A DNA stretch of 64,000 nt, from positions 434,001-498,000 of the forward strand of contig NZ_CP044532.1 in NCBI RefSeq assembly GCF_026427775.1, in the 5' to 3' direction. Below are positions 51,667 to 59,677 of this stretch, one piece after another; the first letter of the stretch is position 1; every line of letters begins with the position of its first letter. This DNA is from Arthrobacter sp. CDRTa11 (GTDB lineage Bacteria > Actinomycetota > Actinomycetes > Actinomycetales > Micrococcaceae). The notes under the pieces are model-generated. The model was not told where the DNA came from and ran no database searches. It saw only the letters and a program-made list of their open reading frames with translations. A program made the translations under genes and the position numbers.

Positions 51667-52779
51667 TTACTTGCCCCAGCAGATGTCGCTGGCTTCAGTG
51701 GTGGTGATGCTCTTGACGCCGTCTGCAGGCTTGTCCGTGACCAGCTCAACACCGGTGTTGAAGAAGTCCAGGCCCTCCGAGTTGGCGGGCTTCTTGCCGG
51801 TCTTGGCCAGCTCGACGATGGCCTTGACGCCCATTTCGGCCATCTTGACCGGGTACTGCTGTGCGGTGGCACCGATGACGCCGGACTTCACGTTGTTGAC
51901 GCCTGCGCAGCCGCCGTCTACCGAAACGATCAGAACGTCCTTTTCCTTGCCGGCTGACTTCAGGGCTTCGTACGCGCCCGCGGCGGCAGGCTCGTTGATG
52001 GTGTACACAACGTTGATGTTGGGGTTTTTGGACAGCAGGGTCTCCATACCGGTACGGCCGCCGTCCTCGGCGCCCTGGGAGGCCTGGCTGCCGACGATCT
52101 CGTACTCGCCGCCCTTGCCGCCGGTGTACTTGCCGGTCTTGGCTTCGTCGCCGTTCTTCTTCTTGTCGGCGGTGTCGATGCCGAGTCCGGTCAGGAAGCC
52201 CTGGTCGCGGTTGTAGTCAACGGAGACAACCTTGTCGTCAAACAGGTCCAGCAGGGCGATGGTGGCCTTCTTGCCGGCGAGCTGGGTGGCGGTCCACTTG
52301 CCGATCAGCTCACCGGCAGCAAAGTTGTCGGTGGCGAACGTGATGTCCGCGGCGTCGGCCGGGTCCGGCGGGGTATCAAGGGCAATGACAAAGAGTCCGG
52401 CGTCCTTGGCCTTCTTCAGGGCATCCACCACGGATGGGCCGTTGGGTGTGATCAGGATTCCCTTGTCGCCTTTCGAGATGGCGTTTTCGATGGCCTGGAT
52501 CTGGGTGTCCTCATCACCGTCCGCCTTTCCGGCGGCGAGCTTCAGGTCAACGCCGTCTGCCTCCGCTGCCTTCTTGGCGCCTTCCTGCATGGAGACGAAG
52601 AAAGGGTTGGTGGTGGTCTTGACGATCAGCGAAACGCCCACTTTTTCTCCGGATTCGGTGCCGGAGGTGGCCGGGGAGCTGCCGCCGCAGGCCGTGAGGC
52701 TGAGGGTGGCGAGCGTCAGGACGGCGCCCGCGGCAGCCAGGCGGCGGGCGATGGTGCGCGGGGTCTTGGAAGTCAACAT
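51667..52779 (-). CDS. Sugar ABC transporter solute-binding lipoprotein (FrcB-like)
   Basis: A 370-residue periplasmic-binding-protein-like lipoprotein, lipobox LSLTAC. Family sites: SLIVKTTTNPFFVSMQEGA, ILITPNGPSVVDALKKA and VVYTINEPAAAGAYEAL. ATG 52779 follows AGGAG. First gene of the importer-fructokinase operon and downstream of a LacI operator that recurs before the GH32 gene, so fructose is the likely ligand. Confidence 0.93.
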   Translation of the reverse strand: MLTSKTPRTIARRLAAAGAVLTLATLSLTACGGSSPATSGTESGEKVGVSLIVKTTTNPFFVSMQEGAKKAAEADGVDLKLAAGKADGDEDTQIQAIENAISKGDKGILITPNGPSVVDALKKAKDAGLFVIALDTPPDPADAADITFATDNFAAGELIGKWTATQLAGKKATIALLDLFDDKVVSVDYNRDQGFLTGLGIDTADKKKNGDEAKTGKYTGGKGGEYEIVGSQASQGAEDGGRTGMETLLSKNPNINVVYTINEPAAAGAYEALKSAGKEKDVLIVSVDGGCAGVNNVKSGVIGATAQQYPVKMAEMGVKAIVELAKTGKKPANSEGLDFFNTGVELVTDKPADGVKSITTTEASDICWGK

Positions 52780-52808
52780 TGAATCTCCTGTGTTCGTGGC
52801 ACATCCCG

Positions 52809-52830
52809 TGCCTGACAACGATGTCAGGCA
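52809..52830. promoter_or_regulatory. LacI-type operator of the fructose importer
   Basis: A 22-bp palindrome, broken only at the two bases flanking the central CG; core CCTGACAACGATGTCAGG at 52811-52828. It covers the expected start point of the importer promoter (52833-52861). Confidence 0.82.
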
Positions 52831-52832
52831 TC

Positions 52833-52861
52833 ATGTAATCAGCGTCACACGCTATAGTCAA
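52833..52861 (-). promoter_or_regulatory. Promoter of the fructose importer operon
   Basis: Minus strand -35 TTGACT (52861-52856), 17-bp spacer, -10 TTACAT (52838-52833). A plus-strand TATAGT at 52853-52858 may serve the divergent lacI gene. Confidence 0.65.
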
Positions 52862-52889
52862 GGTAAATTCGATGATGAAGGACGAAGTC

Positions 52890-53942
52890 ATGACAACGAT
52901 GTCTAATCGTTACCAAGCGGCCACGGCAAAGGATCGGCCCACCATGCGGCATGTCGCCGCGCTCGCCGGCGTAGGTATCAAGACCGTTTCCCGCGTGATG
53001 AACGATGAGCCCGGCGTCTCTGAGGCCACCCGGCAGCGTGTCCTGGGCGCATCGCAGCAGCTGAACTACCAGCTGGACATGGCCGCCGGGAGCCTGCGCC
53101 GTGCGGGCCGGCAGACGCTGTCCATCGGGCTCCTGCTGCCCAGTGTGGCCAACCCGTTCAGCAGTGAAATCCATCGCGCGCTCGAGGATGCCCTGGCCAC
53201 CCGCGGGATTGCTGTTTTCGCCGCCAGCCTGGACGACGACCCCGAACGGGAGAAGTCCCTCGTGGCCGCGTTCCTTGGCAGGCGCGTGGACGGGCTGGTC
53301 CTCACGCCCATTGCCAAAAGCCAGTCCTACGTCATTCCTGAGCATTCCCGCGATCTGCCCATGGTGTTTATTGACCGCGAACCCGTAGGGATCGAAGCAG
53401 ACGCCGTGGTAACGGACAACGCCGTCGGAGCTGCCAGGGCGGCGGCCCACCTGATGGCGCACGGCCACACCAAACTTGCCTATCTGGGTGACCGCACTGA
53501 TATCCAGACGGCCCGCGAACGGCGCCGCGGCTTCCTGGAGGAGCTGGGCAGGGCCGGCATCCCGACGTCGTCCGTGCCTGTCCGCGAAGGCCTTCACAAC
53601 GAGGAATCAGCCCGGCAGGCGGCGCTGGAAGTCATGTCAGGAGATGACCCGCCCACAGCCATCTTCTCCAGCCAGAACCTGATCACGTTTGGGGCCATGC
53701 GGGCGCTCAGGGAGCTCGGAGCAAGCCGGAGCACCGCGCTTGTGGGATTCGACGACTTCACGCTCGCGGACATGATGGACCCCGGCATCACCGTGATCGC
53801 ACAGCACCCCGAGAGGATCGGAAAACTGGCGGCGGAGCGGCTGCTTGCCAGGATCGACGGCGACGACCAGCCGGCGCAGACCTACATCGTTCCAACCGAA
53901 CTCATCAAGCGGGGTTCCGGGGAGCTTCCACCCGGCCGTTGA
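52890..53942 (+). CDS. LacI-family transcriptional regulator of the fructose/fructan genes
   Basis: A 350-residue repressor. HTH TMRHVAALAGVGIKTVSRVMND, hinge YQLDMAAGSLRRAG (Gly in place of the usual Arg before SL), sugar-sensor domain after it. The start is ATG 52890 with AAGGAC seven bases upstream; two ATGs at 52872 and 52875 lack this. Its operator TGACAACGATGTC occurs 60 bp upstream, over its own start codon (52891), and as GACAACGTTGTC before the GH32 gene (57106), tying the three together. Confidence 0.92.
   Translation: MTTMSNRYQAATAKDRPTMRHVAALAGVGIKTVSRVMNDEPGVSEATRQRVLGASQQLNYQLDMAAGSLRRAGRQTLSIGLLLPSVANPFSSEIHRALEDALATRGIAVFAASLDDDPEREKSLVAAFLGRRVDGLVLTPIAKSQSYVIPEHSRDLPMVFIDREPVGIEADAVVTDNAVGAARAAAHLMAHGHTKLAYLGDRTDIQTARERRRGFLEELGRAGIPTSSVPVREGLHNEESARQAALEVMSGDDPPTAIFSSQNLITFGAMRALRELGASRSTALVGFDDFTLADMMDPGITVIAQHPERIGKLAAERLLARIDGDDQPAQTYIVPTELIKRGSGELPPGR
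52891..52904. promoter_or_regulatory. Second LacI operator copy over the lacI start codon
   Basis: TGACAACGATGTCT matches the importer operator core at 13 of 14 bases and lies in codons 1-5 of the repressor gene, suggesting autoregulation by roadblock. Confidence 0.6.
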
Positions 53943-53983
53943 GCGTAACCATCCAGCCAGAACCTAACCGAGGGGAAAGATCC

Positions 53984-54277
53984 ATGACCAAAACGCTGTA
54001 CGCAGAATTCACTGTCAAACCCGGCAGCGAGGCCCGGGTGGCCGAGATGATGCAGGAACTGACCGAGCATGTCCGCCGCGAGCCGGGCAACCAGCTGTTC
54101 CTGCCCTACACGCGGGAAACAAACCCCCGCGAGTACTTCGTCTTCGAGGTCTACCAGGACGACGCCGCGTTCCAGGAACACATCAGCGCCGACTACGGCG
54201 CACGGTTCAACGGTGAGCTCTCGGCCCACATCGAGGAGGAAGGCTCCGTGCTGACCTGGCTCCAGCAGGTGGCCTGA
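53984..54277 (+). CDS. Antibiotic biosynthesis monooxygenase (ABM) domain protein
   Basis: A 97-residue dimeric ferredoxin-like-fold protein (TKTLYAEFTVKPGSEARVAEMM; LTEHVRREPGNQLFLPYTRE; YFVFEVYQDDAAFQEHISADYGARF). The family includes quinone monooxygenases such as YgiN and LsrG-like enzymes. ATG 53984 follows GAGGGGAAAG. It is 41 bases after the LacI gene and probably co-transcribed; its link to fructan use is unclear. Confidence 0.88.
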   Translation: MTKTLYAEFTVKPGSEARVAEMMQELTEHVRREPGNQLFLPYTRETNPREYFVFEVYQDDAAFQEHISADYGARFNGELSAHIEEEGSVLTWLQQVA

Positions 54278-54297
54278 GGCTCAAAGACCCAGACATG

Positions 54298-54345
54298 GGC
54301 TTGTCCGCGATTCCGCCCCGTGAAGGCGGGGAATCGCGGACAAGC
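54298..54345. terminator. Strong bidirectional hairpin between ABM and GH32 genes
   Basis: GGCTTGTCCGCGATTCC (54298-54314) pairs perfectly with GGAATCGCGGACAAGCC (54329-54345); the interior can also pair CGCC/GGCG. Shared terminator of two convergent genes; no T-run. Confidence 0.75.
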
Positions 54346-54370
54346 CTATGATTGGTCCGGCGTTTGGGGC

Positions 54371-57064
54371 CTACTGACGGTCCTTCACCGGTTTGCCCTG
54401 CCCGCTGAACATCGAAGCCTCCAGCGGGGTAACAGTGATCGATTTCAGCTGGGCGGTGCCGCCGTCGGCAAAGAGCGCCACCTGACCAGCGCCAGCCTCG
54501 GGAAACACCTGGTCCGTGATGGTCCGCAGGCCATTCTGGGCGAAGACCTCAACGGAGGACCTGTCCACGTAGATCCGCAGCGTTATGTTGCCGTTGGCGT
54601 CGGGTGTCACCGGCGCTGAGTCCACCGAGGTGAACAATGGGTGGAAGGCGGTGTTCCCGGAGTTCCGCCTGTCCACGTAAACCTCGCCTGCTGCCTGGTC
54701 GTATCCGATCACCGTGGAGGTTGTGCCGCTCCCCAGGACCGTGATTCCGGCCTTGGCAGCCGTGCCTGGAGCAAACGTCACGTCAATCCGTTGCACCTGG
54801 CCTGAGGCAGCTGCCGGCAGCGGCGTGGTGCCCGGCGCAATGTTCCGGGCCTGCTTTTCGGCGTAGGCCACCTTGGATCCCAGGGAGTCCACCTGTTTTA
54901 CAGCCTTCTGGGTCAGGCGCGGGCCGGCTGCAGTCTGGGTCAGTGCAACCTCGCGGGGAAGGGACATGGCGCTGCGCCACGGTGAGGTGGGGATGGTGTT
55001 TGCGTAGTCCCAGTTGTTCATCCAGCCAAGCATGATCCGCTTGTCCTGCGGCATATTGGCGAAGGATACCGAGGCGTAGTAATCCCGGCCGTAGTCCAGC
55101 CAGTCATAGCTCTGCAACCGGGGTGCCGCCGCCGTTGACGAGGCAATGAATTCGTCAGCCAGGATGTGCCCCCACCCGAAGCGGTTGTTGTCCACCACCT
55201 TGATGCTGGCCTGCCGACCCTTGAATTCAGCCACGTTCCACGAGGCCCAGTCCAGGACTTCACTGTTCGCGCCGGTTGCCGAGCGGACCACATCCCCGTC
55301 CACCACGAGGTTCACGGTGGTCTCGTCCGAGCGGGGGACGGCGGCCTGGTCAGTAAGCATCACGTGGTCCAGCGTTAGGTGGCCCCAGCCGCCGGTGGCC
55401 TGGTCCACGATCCGCAGCTGGGCGGTCTTTCCGGCAAACTCCGAAACGTCCCACCCCTTCCAGTTGAGCTGGCCTGCGTCATCGCCTGCCAGGGTGCGCA
55501 CCACGTTGCCATCCACCAGCAGCTGGGCCTCCAGGGTCTGCCCGGTTTCCACAGCCCTGTGCCCGCCGCCCACCAGCATGCTCATGAAGTTTTTGGACAC
55601 AGTGAACGACGGCGATGTCAGGGTTCCCTGCCTGTCGTCGCCGGGAGCGCCTCCAGTTTCGAACGTGTTGATGCGCTTGGCGCCGATGTAGTAGTCGCCT
55701 CCGGACGTGGCCGGCTGAAACGTTGGTGCCAAATCGTCCGTTCCTGTCCAGCCGGCGTCGGCCAGAGTGGACCCGTCCGCCACCTCGAAGCCGTTGAAGA
55801 GAAGATCGCCGGCCGGTGGTGTGTTATCGAGCTTGTCGGAGACACTCGGATGCTGCCCGCCGCCCACCAGGAAGTTGAGGTAGTCGCTGGTGACGGTGAA
55901 CTCCGGGGAGCTCATGGAGCCGAGTGGCCAGTCGCCGTCGTTGAACGAATTGACCAGCCCCGCGCCGGCAAAACCGGTGACGGTGTTCTGCCCCGGGAGC
56001 GTGCCTGCCGCCGGAGCATCGCCGAAGGGACCGTTCTTCCAGTTGCCCGGCTCGTTGTTGACCGTCCACCCGTTGTAGGTGCCGTCATTGAACCCGGCCA
56101 GTGGAGTCCCGGCAGGCAGGGCGTCGCTGGGTTTGGTTGATTCCGAGGTGAAGGTGGTCCCGTCGAAATTGCCCACGAAGTACTGGCCTGCAGATCCGCC
56201 TGCCACGCCGCCGGGGTTGATGTTGACCACCATGACCCACTTGATGTTGGCGGGATCGCCGTCCACTGCCAGCGGAAAGAGGTCCGGGCATTCCCAGAGC
56301 CCGCCAGTTGCGTTGGCTGGCCCGAATTCGCTCAGCAGGTCCCAGTCCTTGAGGTTGGCGGACTTGTAGAGGAGTACCTTGTGGTCCGTGGCTTCCACTG
56401 CGGCCATGACCCAGTAGCCGCCACCGGCGGGAGTTTCGTACCAGAAGACTTTGGGGTCCCGGAAGTTGGCAGAATTGCGGTTGAGGACGGGGTTGGCATC
56501 GTACTTGGTCCAGGTCTGGCCATCGTCCAGGCTGTAGGCAAGCGACTGTGCCTGCAGGCCCCTGTGGGGGGAGGCGTCCTTGTAGGCGCTGGTGAAGATT
56601 GCCACCAGCGGTGGGTTTTCGGCCGTGCCGAAGCCCGTGGTGTTGTCCTTGTCCACCACGACGCTTCCGGAAAAGATGTCCTGCTGGTCATCTGTGGCGA
56701 TGGCCAGCGGCTGCTCAGTCCAGTGCGTCAGGTCGGTGGACGTGGCGTGGCCCCAAGACATGTTGCCCCAGGTATTGCCGGATGGATTGTGCTGGTAGTA
56801 CAGGTGATAGACGCCCTTATGAAGGACCATCCCGTTCGGATCGTTCATCCAGTTCTTTTGGGGTGTGAAGTGGATGGCCGGCCGGTATTGCTCGCCCCCT
56901 GCCGGCTCGGTTCCGTTGAGGGCCACGGTGACGGGGTCAACGGGGGATCCTGGCACGGACAGCGCCAGGGCTGGGCCGGCTCCTGCCAGCGCGGCGGCCA
57001 GGCTGAGGCCCGCCAGGGTGAGCGCGGAACACGCCCGGATTGTTGGAGATTTTTTGCTCGGCAT
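54371..57064 (-). CDS. Secreted GH32 fructan hydrolase (levanase/inulinase type)
   Basis: An 897-residue secreted enzyme. Signal peptide about 1-36 ending PALA. GH32 five-bladed propeller: nucleophile Asp75 (WMNDPNG), transition-state motif FRDP, acid/base Glu in WECPDLF. The propeller is interrupted at about residues 300-640 by extra modules that show a repeated pattern (FTVTSDYLNFLVGGG and FTVSKNFMSMLVGGG), as in actinobacterial levanases. A C-terminal beta-sandwich ends it. ATG 57064 is chosen because the probable promoter leaves almost no leader for ATG 57085. Releases fructose for the adjacent importer. Confidence 0.92.
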   Translation of the reverse strand: MPSKKSPTIRACSALTLAGLSLAAALAGAGPALALSVPGSPVDPVTVALNGTEPAGGEQYRPAIHFTPQKNWMNDPNGMVLHKGVYHLYYQHNPSGNTWGNMSWGHATSTDLTHWTEQPLAIATDDQQDIFSGSVVVDKDNTTGFGTAENPPLVAIFTSAYKDASPHRGLQAQSLAYSLDDGQTWTKYDANPVLNRNSANFRDPKVFWYETPAGGGYWVMAAVEATDHKVLLYKSANLKDWDLLSEFGPANATGGLWECPDLFPLAVDGDPANIKWVMVVNINPGGVAGGSAGQYFVGNFDGTTFTSESTKPSDALPAGTPLAGFNDGTYNGWTVNNEPGNWKNGPFGDAPAAGTLPGQNTVTGFAGAGLVNSFNDGDWPLGSMSSPEFTVTSDYLNFLVGGGQHPSVSDKLDNTPPAGDLLFNGFEVADGSTLADAGWTGTDDLAPTFQPATSGGDYYIGAKRINTFETGGAPGDDRQGTLTSPSFTVSKNFMSMLVGGGHRAVETGQTLEAQLLVDGNVVRTLAGDDAGQLNWKGWDVSEFAGKTAQLRIVDQATGGWGHLTLDHVMLTDQAAVPRSDETTVNLVVDGDVVRSATGANSEVLDWASWNVAEFKGRQASIKVVDNNRFGWGHILADEFIASSTAAAPRLQSYDWLDYGRDYYASVSFANMPQDKRIMLGWMNNWDYANTIPTSPWRSAMSLPREVALTQTAAGPRLTQKAVKQVDSLGSKVAYAEKQARNIAPGTTPLPAAASGQVQRIDVTFAPGTAAKAGITVLGSGTTSTVIGYDQAAGEVYVDRRNSGNTAFHPLFTSVDSAPVTPDANGNITLRIYVDRSSVEVFAQNGLRTITDQVFPEAGAGQVALFADGGTAQLKSITVTPLEASMFSGQGKPVKDRQ

Positions 57065-57099
57065 ATCGTTGGGGTCGCCCTTCATCGCGCGTGCCTACC

Positions 57100-57117
57100 G
57101 TAATAGACAACGTTGTC
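57100..57117. promoter_or_regulatory. LacI-type operator and -10 of the GH32 gene
   Basis: GACAACGTTGTC (57106-57117) is a perfect 12-bp palindrome with the core of the fructose operators. A minus-strand -10 TATTAC (57105-57100) directly follows it; the -35 is weak. Confidence 0.7.
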
Positions 57118-57286
57118 AGTGAAAGGAACGGTAGGTTATGTCCGCAAGACAAGTCAACGGACCGGAGCACCCCTGCCGCGTCCCTGCAATAATCGGAACC
57201 AGCAGTTGTGCCGGAGTATGCCGGCGCCCGGTGCAACAGGCATCAGTGTAAGTTCGGGCCCATCACACCAGACGAGGCGGACATCC

Positions 57287-59677
57287 ATGAAGGCTCCAGA
57301 CCACCAGTACACGGAATTTCCCGGAATGCCGGGAGACTCTCCTGGCCAAGGTCCGGTGCCGGGTCAAGCCGTCGGTCAAGGGGCAGCTAAAGCGGCAGAT
57401 GAAGTGTCCGTGACAGGTCAAGCCGCAGGTCAGGAAGCCGCAGGCCAAGCTTCCGTTGCAGGTGAGAGCCCCGTTGATAGCCACCTGCTTCAGCGGCTGG
57501 CAGACGCCCATGGGGTAGGCACGTCGTTCCAGGGGTGGGACGGCCTTCCGCACAGCGTGGCGCCGGAGACCCTAATCAAGGTGCTGGCTGCCCTCGGCGT
57601 TCCGGCGCATACGAACCAGCTCATTGAGGCTGCCCTGGCCGAAGCGGAACTGGCGCCGTGGCGGCGCATGCTGCCCCCCGCCGTCGTGGTCCAGCAGGGG
57701 GAGATGGCGCTGGTCCCGGTCCATGTCCGCGATGGCGCCACGGCAAAGCTCAGCATCCACCTGGAGGACACCGCGGGCCCCGAGCAACCGGCAGAGCCCA
57801 CAGTAGTGGAGGCCACCCAGCAGGATGTCTGGATCCAGCCCCAGGACGTGGATGGAGTGCTGACCGGCCGGGCAACCTTCGCGCTGCCGCAGGATCTGCC
57901 CCTGGGCTGGCATACCCTCTCAGCTGAGTCTGAGGGGAGTACGGCGCGAGGAACGCTAGTGGTGGTGCCCGCCCGGCTGACCACGGCCGCACCCCTGGAG
58001 CAGCGCCGTGGCTGGGGCCTGGCAACACAGCTCTATTCGGTGCGGTCGAAACGGTCCTGGGGAATCGGCGACTTCGCGGATCTGGCCGATCTGGCCACGC
58101 TGAGCGGAGAGCGCGGGGCCGACTACGTCCTGGTGAATCCGCTGCACGCCGCCGAGCCGGTTCCTCCTGTCCAGCCTTCGCCTTATTCACCATCCACCAG
58201 GCGCTTTTTCAACCCTCTGTACATCCGGGTTGAAGACATTCCGGAACTGGCATATATCAAACCGCGGAGGCGTGCCGTTGTGGACAGGCTCCTGGAACAG
58301 GTCCAGGGACTGAACAGGAATGGCGAGCGGCTGGACCGGAACACCGTTTATGCGGCGAAGCTCGAGGCCTTGGAACTCCTCTACCACGCCAGGCGATCAC
58401 CCACACGGCAGGCAGCGTTTGACGAATTCTGCCGGCTGTCCGGCTCCGGACTTGATGATTTCGCCCTGTGGTCCGCCGTGCGGGAAGACATCGGACCGGA
58501 GGATCCCTTCTGGACGAATCCGGCGTTGGCGCTGGGGCAGCCCGAGGCTGAGGCCCTGCGGGAGAAGCTGTCGGACCGGATCGGCTTCCACCGCTGGCTG
58601 CAGTGGATCTGCGACCAACAGCTGGAGAACGCCCAGCAGGCTGCGCTCCGGGCCGGAATGAGACTTGGGGTGGTCCACGATCTTGCGGTCGGAGTGGACC
58701 TGAGCAGCGCAGACGCCTGGACCCTCCGTGACGTCCTGGCACCGGGAATCAGCGTGGGTGCCCCGCCGGACATGTACAACCAGCTGGGCCAGGACTGGAA
58801 CCAGCCGCCGTGGCACCCTGGCCGGCTCGCCGAGGCCGGCTATGCGCCCTTCCGCAACATGCTTTCCACTGTTCTCCGGCACGCCGGCGGCATCAGGGTG
58901 GACCATGTGCTGGGCCTGTTCCGCCTCTGGTGGGTGCCCGCCGGAAACTCCCCGCGGGACGGCGCCTACGTCCGCTATGACCATGAAGCCCTGATCGGCA
59001 TCCTGGCCCTTGAGGCACAGCGCGCCGGTGCAGTGGTGATTGGCGAGGACCTGGGAACCTTTGAGCCCTGGGTGCGTGACTACCTGGCTGCCCGGGGCAT
59101 CCTGGGCACGTCCATCCTTTGGTTCGAGAACGACGGCGATTCGCCGCTCCCGCCCGAACGGTACCGGAAGCAGGCGCTTGCCAGCGTCAACACCCATGAT
59201 CTGCCGCCCACCGCGGGTTACCTGGCTGGCGACCACGTGGAGCTGCGCAGCCGCCTTGGCCTCCTGGAGCGCTCAGAAGACGCCGAGCGGGCGGAGCACC
59301 TCGCCACCTTGGAGAAGATGATGGGGCTGTTGCGGGAACGCGGGCTGCTTCCTGAGGGCAGTGCGGAGGCCTCCGACGGTGCAGGTGCCGGAGCAGCTTC
59401 GCCCGCAGCGGTCTTGCCGGAAAGCGAGGAACAAACGGTGGTGGCGCTTCACCGCCTTCTGGCCCAGACGCCGTCGGTCCTCCTGGGTGTTGCCCTGGTT
59501 GATGCCGTGGGGGAGCGCCGCGTGCAGAACCAGCCGGGGACAACAGAATCGCTGTACCCGAACTGGCAGGTGCCCCTGGGCGGCCCGGACGGCCGCCCGG
59601 TCCTGATTGACGACCTTCCGAGGAACCCGCGGTTCAATAACCTCCTGGCCGCCGTGCAGGACTCCTTAGGCGCGTGA
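57287..59677 (+). CDS. malQ: 4-alpha-glucanotransferase (amylomaltase)
   Basis: A 796-residue GH77 enzyme acting on maltodextrins. Catalytic region: nucleophile Asp in GGIRVDHVLGLFRLWWV, acid/base Glu in VIGEDLGTFEP, and Asp in VNTHDLPPTAGYLAGDH. N-terminal residues about 10-60 are low-complexity, rich in Gly/Gln/Ala (PGQAVGQGAA; TGQAAGQEAAGQA), before the MalQ N-terminal domain. ATG 57287 follows GAGG at 57274-57277. It is divergent from the GH32 gene and its 3' end overlaps the convergent FAD gene by 12 bases. Confidence 0.93.
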   Translation: MKAPDHQYTEFPGMPGDSPGQGPVPGQAVGQGAAKAADEVSVTGQAAGQEAAGQASVAGESPVDSHLLQRLADAHGVGTSFQGWDGLPHSVAPETLIKVLAALGVPAHTNQLIEAALAEAELAPWRRMLPPAVVVQQGEMALVPVHVRDGATAKLSIHLEDTAGPEQPAEPTVVEATQQDVWIQPQDVDGVLTGRATFALPQDLPLGWHTLSAESEGSTARGTLVVVPARLTTAAPLEQRRGWGLATQLYSVRSKRSWGIGDFADLADLATLSGERGADYVLVNPLHAAEPVPPVQPSPYSPSTRRFFNPLYIRVEDIPELAYIKPRRRAVVDRLLEQVQGLNRNGERLDRNTVYAAKLEALELLYHARRSPTRQAAFDEFCRLSGSGLDDFALWSAVREDIGPEDPFWTNPALALGQPEAEALREKLSDRIGFHRWLQWICDQQLENAQQAALRAGMRLGVVHDLAVGVDLSSADAWTLRDVLAPGISVGAPPDMYNQLGQDWNQPPWHPGRLAEAGYAPFRNMLSTVLRHAGGIRVDHVLGLFRLWWVPAGNSPRDGAYVRYDHEALIGILALEAQRAGAVVIGEDLGTFEPWVRDYLAARGILGTSILWFENDGDSPLPPERYRKQALASVNTHDLPPTAGYLAGDHVELRSRLGLLERSEDAERAEHLATLEKMMGLLRERGLLPEGSAEASDGAGAGAASPAAVLPESEEQTVVALHRLLAQTPSVLLGVALVDAVGERRVQNQPGTTESLYPNWQVPLGGPDGRPVLIDDLPRNPRFNNLLAAVQDSLGA

